Origin: Lentisphaera sp.
GTDB taxonomy: Bacteria > Verrucomicrobiota > Lentisphaeria > Victivallales > GWF2-50-93
Direction of reading: 5' to 3'
Assembly (NCBI GenBank): GCA_020721745.1
Contig: DYMC01000013.1
Span: 1,790 to 21,845 of the forward strand
DNA length: 20,056 nucleotides
Below the pieces are notes generated by a model. It was not told where the DNA came from. It saw nothing but the letters and a program-made list of their open reading frames with translations, and did not search any database. Position numbers and translations under genes: made by a program. Below, piece after piece: positions 15,224 to 20,056 of the stretch; the first letter of the stretch is position 1, and each line of letters starts with the position of its first letter.

Positions 15224-16273
15224 ATGAAAACACATAAAAACAGGCTTCTCGGAAGGCGGGCTTTGTTCTTCACTCTCATCGAGATATACATCGCGATGAT
15301 GATATTCCTGATCCTGTCCGCTCTCTTCATCCCCAAGCTCTACCGCTCTATGCAGTGGGCGAAGTTCAACAGGTGGGTCGCATACAACAGGGTTCTTTCC
15401 AACGATCCGGACTGCGTGGTGAACTTCAACTTCCAAGAAGGGAAGGGCGACATACTCTACAACAGCGCCCTCGGCGCGGACGTGGAGAACCACCAGGCCG
15501 ACAAATACAACGGCTATCTCAGCAGGACGACAGCGGGGGCGCATCAGTTCCAATGGATCAACTCCGGCGGCAGATGGGGCACGAACGGCTACAAGCATGC
15601 CTTGCAGTTCAACGGGATCAACACATACGTCCATATCCCAGGCACGCAGGGGCTGGACTTCACGCCCGACGATGATTTCACGGTCATGAGCTGGGTGAAA
15701 TTCGACGAGTTCACGCTGGGCAAATGCCCGTATTCGAAATCTCTTTGGGGCACAGCCTCCGATGCCGCATGCCAATACGACATCTATGCAAACCCGTGGG
15801 CAGGCTCCTTCGGGCAGGGATCCTTCGATGCGGATGTGTTCACGACATGTGCAACCTGGACGAACGCCGACGTGGACTTCGAGAAGAAAGGCTGGGTTCA
15901 GCTTGCCCTCAGATACAAGAGCCTGGGGACGGACGCGAGCGGAAACATCAACGGGGAGATCACTGTCTTCGTGAACGGACAGCCTCTGGGGCCTTTCATC
16001 GAGACGACAAACGAAAATCCGAACACTGCGACCGCGACGGAATGGCAGGCATGCTCCGGCAGCGGACTGAACGTCCCGCTGATACTAGGTGGAGCGGGAT
16101 GCTACAGGAAATACTGGAGCCCATCAACCTACGATAAATCCAAGGCCGGAGTCCTGAACAACGAGTGGATGATTAAATTCCTGTTCAAGGGAAAGATGGA
16201 TGAATTTGTTCTCTTCAAGAGGGCTCTCTCGGATTCCGAAATAAGAGCCCACTACGACATGGGTAAAGAATGA
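15224..16273 (+). CDS. Pseudopilin-like protein with LamG-type domain
   Basis: Seen: 349 residues. The leader is basic (MKTHKNRLLGRRALF) and followed by FTLIEIYIAMMIFLILSALFIP, a type IV pilin-like N-terminal helix with Glu at +5 (Glu20) and Phe, not Gly, at -1. Residues about 60-345 look like a concanavalin/LamG fold: CVVNFNFQEGKGDILYNSA, HALQFNGINTYVHIPG, DFTVMSWVKF, GWVQLALRY, ITVFVNGQPLG, and the typical ending GKMDEFVLFKRALSDSEIRAHYDMG. Known: such FTLIE-LamG proteins are abundant in Lentisphaerae-type genomes and are presumed exported to the surface; their ligands are mostly unknown. Start: ATG 15224 with GGAGG seven bases before it. The zinc-ribbon gene follows after 34 bases. Four Cys lie in the LamG part and could form disulfides. 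Confidence 0.9.
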   Translation: MKTHKNRLLGRRALFFTLIEIYIAMMIFLILSALFIPKLYRSMQWAKFNRWVAYNRVLSNDPDCVVNFNFQEGKGDILYNSALGADVENHQADKYNGYLSRTTAGAHQFQWINSGGRWGTNGYKHALQFNGINTYVHIPGTQGLDFTPDDDFTVMSWVKFDEFTLGKCPYSKSLWGTASDAACQYDIYANPWAGSFGQGSFDADVFTTCATWTNADVDFEKKGWVQLALRYKSLGTDASGNINGEITVFVNGQPLGPFIETTNENPNTATATEWQACSGSGLNVPLILGGAGCYRKYWSPSTYDKSKAGVLNNEWMIKFLFKGKMDEFVLFKRALSDSEIRAHYDMGKE

Positions 16274-16307
16274 TGCCCGCGACGACTGAACATGAAACGA
16301 GGTGGCC

Positions 16308-16748
16308 ATGACGCTTGCTGCGCTTTTCAGGGAAAGACAGACCCGGAACAGGATCATTTTCGCCGCATTGATACTGCTTCTGCCGATTGTCGTGTATTTC
16401 CAGTTCTTCAGGAAGAAACCGATCCCGGTTGGCGCGGAGAGAGCCGTCTTCTGCACCAAGTGCAAATCCATGGGAGCGAAGATAATCGTTGACATCGAGG
16501 ACGACAAGGACCAGAGGAACTACTGCAAGATATGCGGCGGCCGCCTCAGATATGCGGCAAAATGCCTCAAGTGCAAGTATGAATTCCCACTTCCAGCCGC
16601 CGATTCCGCGCCGCCCGGCGATGCGAAGCACACCATGGACAAGTTCAGGTTCCTGCGCGACAGGGAGCTATGCCCTAACTGCAGGCAAGAACCTCCCGAC
16701 ACGGCGATCATGACCCCGGACCAGATAGAGAAGAAAGCCGACCTCTAG
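16308..16748 (+). CDS. Membrane-anchored protein with four CXXC pairs (double zinc ribbon)
   Basis: I know no name for this 146-residue protein. Seen: a short basic N-terminus, one hydrophobic helix (about 15-33, NRIIFAALILLLPIVVYFQFF), then CTKC (49-52), CKIC (73-76), CLKC (86-89) and CPNC (122-125), which suit two zinc-binding ribbons. The basic FRKKP after the helix and the free thiols suggest that the ribbons are cytoplasmic. Start: ATG 16308 with GAGG five bases upstream; GTG 16302 is an alternative. It follows the LamG pseudopilin by 34 bases, so the two are probably co-transcribed; a part in pilin assembly or export is only a guess. It is the second membrane zinc-ribbon protein in the window after the 793-residue one, but the two share no obvious sequence. 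Confidence 0.85.
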   Translation: MTLAALFRERQTRNRIIFAALILLLPIVVYFQFFRKKPIPVGAERAVFCTKCKSMGAKIIVDIEDDKDQRNYCKICGGRLRYAAKCLKCKYEFPLPAADSAPPGDAKHTMDKFRFLRDRELCPNCRQEPPDTAIMTPDQIEKKADL

Positions 16749-16775
16749 CTGCATAATTTCAAGCGGCCGCGTGGT

Positions 16776-16836
16776 AATATTCACTGAACCACGTCGTTCT
16801 TGAGACGTTGCGGAGATCACGTCTTCAGTGAATATT
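16776..16836. repeat. Perfect 13-bp inverted repeat between the zinc-ribbon gene and apbE
   Basis: AATATTCACTGAA (16776-16788) and TTCAGTGAATATT (16824-16836) are exact inverted copies with a 35-base spacer. The spacer has a nested ACGTC/GACGT pair (16791-16795 and 16804-16808). No run of T follows, so it is not a standard terminator. It could be a dyad operator, an mRNA structure or a small mobile-element remnant. Confidence 0.65.
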
Positions 16837-16886
16837 TGCTTCTGCTTAAACAAAATGCAAAAACAACAATCCCTCCCGAACCTGTA

Positions 16887-17921
16887 ATGAGAAAATCAAT
16901 CTCCAGACTAGTTCTCGTCCTTGCGATTTTCGCAGCAGCAGCGTTTCTGGTCGCGAAACTCGCAAGGGGCGGGAGGTATGAATCCGCCATGTCCCGCTCT
17001 CTGCCGGCGATGGGGACCATCCTCGAGATCAAGCTCTACGGAGAGAAGGAGGCGCTGCCGGGCGCGGCGGATGCCGCAGTGGATGAAATCCGCCGGATCG
17101 AGAAGGTCTTCAGCATATTCGGCGATGGCGAGGCTGTCAGGATCAACGATTCCGCCTCGAAAGCACCGGTCAAATGCTCCGGGGAGATGTGGAATGTCCT
17201 CATGGAATGCCGAAAATACCACGGGATCAGCGAAGGCGCCTTCGACATCACGATAAGACCCATGATGCAGCTATGGGGATTCTACAGAAAGCGCGAGCAG
17301 ATGCCGTCGGACGGGGAAATAAAGGAGGCTCTCGCCAGAACCGGATTCGAGAAGCTCAGACTCGACGAGAAGGAAAAAACCATATTCTTCACCGTGGACG
17401 GGATGTCGCTGGACTTCGGCGGAATAGTCAAGGGCTATGCCGTCGACCGGGCTGTCGCGAAAATCATGGAAAAGGGGGTGATGTCGGGATTCGTCAATCT
17501 GGGAGGGAATATCCGGACTCTCCCGGAGCCGCCTCCCGGGAAGGAATCATACAAGATAGGAGTCAGGCATCCGACGCGCGGTTCAGATATCTGCGGGTCT
17601 GCGAAAATCGCAGGAGGAAAGGCGCTCGCGACAAGCGGGAACTACGAGAGATATGTCCTCCTTGGGAACAAGCATATCACCCACATAATAAATCCGACCG
17701 ACGGCAGGCCCGTTGAGAACATGCTGTCGGTCACGGTCGTCGCGCCTGATGCCATAAGCACCGATGCGCTTTCAACATCGGTCTTCATAAGAGGTGGATA
17801 TCTGGCGAGGAAGATACATTCCGAAAATCCGCAGGTCGAATTCCTGGTGATCAGGCGGGATGCAGATGGCGGGGAGAGTGTGGAAAAATTCGGGGATTCA
17901 TGGGGAGAGATAGGGCTCTGA
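16887..17921 (+). CDS. apbE: ApbE family FAD:protein FMN transferase, membrane-anchored
   Basis: Known: ApbE moves FMN from FAD onto a Thr/Ser of exported flavoproteins such as NqrB/NqrC or RnfG subunits. Seen: 344 residues. An N-terminal hydrophobic helix (about 7-24) has no lipobox Cys, so it is anchored or exported. The catalytic domain has MGTILEIKLYG (42-52), FDITIRPMMQLWGFY (119-133), LDFGGIVKGYAVDRA (175-189), FVNLGGNIR (202-210), ATSGNYERY (248-256), HIINPTDGRP (266-275) and STDALSTSVF (291-300); Asp293 and Thr297 are the expected metal site. Start: ATG 16887, because it opens just before the helix; earlier in-frame codons run through the upstream inverted repeat. No strong ribosome-binding site is visible. 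No Nqr, Rnf or other obvious target gene is nearby, so the substrate is unknown. Confidence 0.93.
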   Translation: MRKSISRLVLVLAIFAAAAFLVAKLARGGRYESAMSRSLPAMGTILEIKLYGEKEALPGAADAAVDEIRRIEKVFSIFGDGEAVRINDSASKAPVKCSGEMWNVLMECRKYHGISEGAFDITIRPMMQLWGFYRKREQMPSDGEIKEALARTGFEKLRLDEKEKTIFFTVDGMSLDFGGIVKGYAVDRAVAKIMEKGVMSGFVNLGGNIRTLPEPPPGKESYKIGVRHPTRGSDICGSAKIAGGKALATSGNYERYVLLGNKHITHIINPTDGRPVENMLSVTVVAPDAISTDALSTSVFIRGGYLARKIHSENPQVEFLVIRRDADGGESVEKFGDSWGEIGL

Positions 17922-18149
17922 GCGGGATACAGGATGTTTACCCGCCTCACGCAGTGCGGAGGGGTTACCCGCCACCCGAAGGGCAGACGGGCGAGATACG
18001 GGATGCAGGATGCAGGGTCGAATGAGTGGAGCCAATTGCAAAATTGCCTCGATCCATGACCATCGGATTGCTTCCAGCTCCTTGCTTTTGATTTTTCCAA
18101 GACTATCTTAAGCACTCCGCTCTATAAATGTCACAAAATGGAGACAGAA
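17922..18149. other. Intergenic region between apbE and dapA with repeats
   Basis: The left part (17930-18020) is hairpin-rich: CCTC-A-CGC/GCG-GAGG near 17945-17962, TTACCCGCC twice about 30 bases apart, and GGATGCA twice in tandem (about 18001-18014). The second copy of the 21-base repeat lies at 18029-18049. Further right, TTGCTT and TATCTT (about 18083-18109) are 16 bases apart and could be a weak dapA promoter. No clear terminator for apbE is seen. Confidence 0.5.
18029..18049. repeat. Second copy of the 21-base dispersed repeat
   Basis: All 21 bases equal 1354-1374 (core CCAATTGCAAAATTGCC). Only one arm is present here; the downstream inverted arm and the two hairpins of the first copy are absent. 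Different GC-rich hairpins lie on its left. Confidence 0.7.
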
Positions 18150-19019
18150 ATGAATCTGCAAGGGGCGTTTACAGCCATAGTGACCCCGTTCAAAAATGGG
18201 AAGCTTGATTTCAAGAAGCTCATGGAGCTGGTGGAGCTCCAGATATCGGCGGGAATTGACGGCATAGTGCCAGTCGGCACCACCGGCGAATCTCCTACTC
18301 TCTCGATGGAGGAGCACATCGAAGTTATCGAGAATGTGGTGAAGGCCGCGAGGGGGAGGTGTCTGGTGATAGCCGGGACCGGTGCGAACTCCACGGCCGA
18401 GGCGGTGCATCTTAGCATCACGGCGAAGAATGCGGGAGCTGATGCCACCCTGCAGGTCACCCCTTACTATAACAAGCCCACCCAGGAGGGGCTATACAGG
18501 CACTTCTCGGAGGTCGCGGACGAGGTCGGCCTTCCAGTCGTGCTCTACAACATTCCCGGACGCTGCGGTGTTCCGATTGCGGTCGAGACCATCGCGAGGT
18601 TGTCCAGAAATAAGCTTTTCGTGGCCGTGAAGGAGGCCGGAGGCAGTGCCGAGAGGGTCAGCGCCATCCTCGACGCCTGCGGGATGACGGTCCTCAGTGG
18701 AGACGATGCCCTGACCCTTCCGATGATGTCGCTGGGGGCAAAGGGAGTGATAAGCGTCGCGTCGAACATCGTCCCTGCGGAAGTGAAGAAAATGGTTGAT
18801 CTGGCCAACGCGAACGATTTCGCGGGGGCGATGAAACTGAACCGCAAGCTCTATCCGCTCTTCCGCGATCTTTTCGTGGAGACCAATCCGATTCCAGTGA
18901 AGGCCGCAATGGCGATGATGGGCATGATCGAGGAGGAATACCGCCTGCCTCTCTGCGAGATGTCTCCGAAGAACAGGGACATGCTCAAGAAGACCTTGAA
19001 GGCCTGCGGAATGATCTAG
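18150..19019 (+). CDS. dapA: 4-hydroxy-tetrahydrodipicolinate synthase
   Basis: Condenses pyruvate with aspartate semialdehyde, the first committed step to diaminopimelate and lysine. Seen: 289 residues in the usual TIM-barrel length. Thr44-Thr45 lie in GTTGES, Tyr106-107 in PYYNKP, Tyr133 and Arg138 in LYNIPGRCG, and Schiff-base Lys161 in VAVKEAGG, matching Escherichia coli numbering exactly. The C-terminal part (NPIPVKAAMAMMG) is also typical. Start: ATG 18150, because GGAG (18140-18143) is six bases upstream; ATG 18138 would add METE and has no ribosome-binding site. All catalytic residues are present. Related lyases share the fold (N-acetylneuraminate lyase, KDG aldolase), but Arg138 and the GTTGES-YYNKP pattern favour DapA. 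Confidence 0.95.
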   Translation: MNLQGAFTAIVTPFKNGKLDFKKLMELVELQISAGIDGIVPVGTTGESPTLSMEEHIEVIENVVKAARGRCLVIAGTGANSTAEAVHLSITAKNAGADATLQVTPYYNKPTQEGLYRHFSEVADEVGLPVVLYNIPGRCGVPIAVETIARLSRNKLFVAVKEAGGSAERVSAILDACGMTVLSGDDALTLPMMSLGAKGVISVASNIVPAEVKKMVDLANANDFAGAMKLNRKLYPLFRDLFVETNPIPVKAAMAMMGMIEEEYRLPLCEMSPKNRDMLKKTLKACGMI

Positions 19020-19028
19020 TGCCCTGTG

Positions 19029-19037
19029 CCCCCCCCC
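19029..19037 (+). repeat. Run of nine C between dapA and the esterase gene
   Basis: Nine C in a row, ten bases after the dapA stop and 46 before the next ATG. Such runs can slip in replication or be sequencing errors. It lies in no reading frame, so an effect would have to be on expression. Confidence 0.6.
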
Positions 19038-19082
19038 TGAACTGGTAGGAATTTTTATTTTATGATGAAAGGAAGATAAACA

Positions 19083-19874
19083 ATGAATAGGAAGACTATC
19101 AGGCTATGGGAAGAACAGGCGCCGAATTTTGTCAAGGGCGGATTCAAACCATATATTGACACATTCCTGCTCGAATCAGAAGAACGGCATGGCATGGTGC
19201 TGGTCTTTCCGGGAGGCGCATACGGAGGCAGAGCCGACCATGAGGGGTCGGTCATTGCGAAAAAGTTCAACAGCTTCGGTTTCCATTCGGCGGTCGTCCA
19301 CTACAGGGTTGCCCCCGAAAGACATCCGGCCCCGATACTCGACGCGGCCAGGGCCGTGTCCATCGCAAGAGAGAACACAGATGATTGGAAGATACGTCCC
19401 GGGAAGCTTGCTGTCTGCGGATTTTCAGCGGGTGGACATCTGGCGGCGAGCCTTGCGGTATATCATGGGACTGTCATGGAATTCATAGATGATAAATCTT
19501 TGGTAAGGAACTGCAGGCCGGACGCGGCGATTCTTTGCTATCCGGTTATAAACTTCTCCGAATTCACCCACAAGGGCTCGGTGGAGAATCTCCTGGGAAA
19601 ATCCCCTTCAGAGGAAATGATAAGGACTATGTCGCTCGAACTGAACGTCCATCCCGGAGTCCCGCCGACATTCCTCTGGCACAGCGCAAACGATAATGCC
19701 GTGCCAGTCGAGAATTCACTTCTCCTCTGCCAGGCGCTGAGCAAGGAGAAGATACCTTTCGAGCTCCATGTCTTCCCAAATGCCCCACATGGCACCGGGC
19801 TGGCGGAAAATTATCCTGACATCTCAAGGTGGCCGCAACTCGCGGCCGAGTGGCTCATCGGGATGGGATGGTGA
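19083..19874 (+). CDS. Alpha/beta hydrolase, BD-FAE / acetylxylan-esterase-like
   Basis: Seen: 263 residues without a signal peptide. The oxyanion segment VFPGGAYGGRADHEG (41-55) is followed by VVHYRVAPERHPAPILDAARAV (71-92). Nucleophile Ser115 lies in GFSAGGHLA, the acid is probably Asp204 in WHSANDNAVPVE, and His236 is in NAPHGTGL. Known: this pattern is that of cytoplasmic esterases that deacetylate imported xylan or other acetylated sugars, or cleave feruloyl groups. The substrate cannot be read from the sequence. Start: ATG 19083 with AAGGAAG about ten bases upstream. The gap after dapA is 63 bases and holds a nine-C run, so co-transcription is possible. No glycoside hydrolase or sugar transporter is nearby to support a xylan role. 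Confidence 0.88.
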   Translation: MNRKTIRLWEEQAPNFVKGGFKPYIDTFLLESEERHGMVLVFPGGAYGGRADHEGSVIAKKFNSFGFHSAVVHYRVAPERHPAPILDAARAVSIARENTDDWKIRPGKLAVCGFSAGGHLAASLAVYHGTVMEFIDDKSLVRNCRPDAAILCYPVINFSEFTHKGSVENLLGKSPSEEMIRTMSLELNVHPGVPPTFLWHSANDNAVPVENSLLLCQALSKEKIPFELHVFPNAPHGTGLAENYPDISRWPQLAAEWLIGMGW

Positions 19875-20056
19875 CATGAACATCCAGGGGAAAAACGCTG
19901 CCAATACGAATAAATGACCTGAGGTAATTTCAGAATTACGACACGACATTAGACCCTTACTTCTAGGGTTCTGTGTAAAAAATCTTTATAACCTGAAATC
20001 TCTGTTTTTTAGTAACCATATCCGAAAAAAATCAAAAAAATTACCTCTTAAAACAA
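19875..20056. other. AT-rich non-coding right end with inverted repeats
   Basis: No gene is seen. A 13-codon frame (19876-19917) is not convincing. From about 19918 the sequence becomes clearly more AT-rich than the rest. GAGGTAATTT (19921-19930) and AAATTACCTC (20038-20047) are perfect 10-bp inverted copies. A small hairpin GTAATT-TCAG-AATTAC lies at 19924-19939, and ACCCT/AGGGT flank seven bases near 19952-19968. TTCTGTGTAAAAAA near 19969 resembles ends of some insertion sequences, a weak impression only. Confidence 0.4.

Noticed and set aside
17642..18115. 157-codon minus-strand frame across the apbE end and the intergenic region
   Set aside because: It runs antisense to apbE and through the dispersed repeat; no motif.
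19876..19917. 13-codon frame after the esterase
   Set aside because: Too short, no ribosome-binding site and no recognisable product.

Overview
The window is GC-rich and densely coded, and carries fourteen protein genes plus several structured intergenic segments. I saw no rRNA, tRNA, CRISPR array, phage gene or complete insertion sequence. The best taxonomic guess is the PVC group, most likely Lentisphaerota or a close relative. This is inference. It rests on a pseudopilin leader (FTLIE, no Gly before the cleavage site) fused to a LamG-like domain, on membrane-anchored zinc-ribbon proteins, and on a Hanks-type kinase with the kinase domain at its C-terminus.

Left edge (1-1197, minus strand): a truncated UV-damage endonuclease (UvsE/UvdE family) lies directly downstream of purQ, the glutaminase subunit of FGAM synthase. 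A 383-base divergent intergenic region (1198-1580) follows. It holds an 18-bp imperfect inverted repeat around two GC-rich hairpins; one arm recurs 16.7 kb away. A plus-strand gene (1581-2162) encodes an unrecognised protein with two membrane helices. It converges on the next gene at a symmetric terminator whose stem contains both stop codons.

Middle (2198-9451, minus strand): a three-gene coupled unit runs membrane-anchored Ser/Thr kinase, type-2-looking isoleucyl-tRNA synthetase, then a 793-residue zinc-ribbon, proline-rich, coiled-coil (TolA-like) single-pass membrane protein. The first two genes are 4 bases apart and the last two overlap as TAATG.

Upstream, a second minus-strand unit (9633-14946) has four tightly packed genes. 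They are a sensor-kinase-like protein whose phosphoacceptor His is replaced by Asp, a hybrid histidine kinase-receiver, a low-molecular-weight phosphatase with the arginine-phosphatase-type CTGNTCRS loop, and a single-chain fusion of ribose-5-phosphate isomerase B and serine hydroxymethyltransferase. The phosphatase/rpiB/glyA order echoes the ywlE-ywlF-ywlG-glyA order of Bacillus, here with two signalling proteins in front. A good sigma70-like promoter precedes the unit, with a 12-bp palindrome between its -35 and -10 boxes.

Right side (15224-19874, plus strand): a LamG pseudopilin and a membrane zinc-ribbon protein form a pair, possibly behind a sigma54-type promoter. They are followed by a membrane-anchored ApbE flavin transferase, dapA (lysine/peptidoglycan precursor synthesis) and a BD-FAE/acetylxylan-esterase-like alpha/beta hydrolase. 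The last ~140 bases turn AT-rich and non-coding, with inverted repeats.

The most unusual points are the RpiB-GlyA fusion, the H-to-D kinase-like sensor beside a hybrid kinase and an arginine-phosphatase-like enzyme, the coupling of ileS to a TolA-like zinc-ribbon protein, and the two promoter candidates whose spacers contain perfect palindromes.
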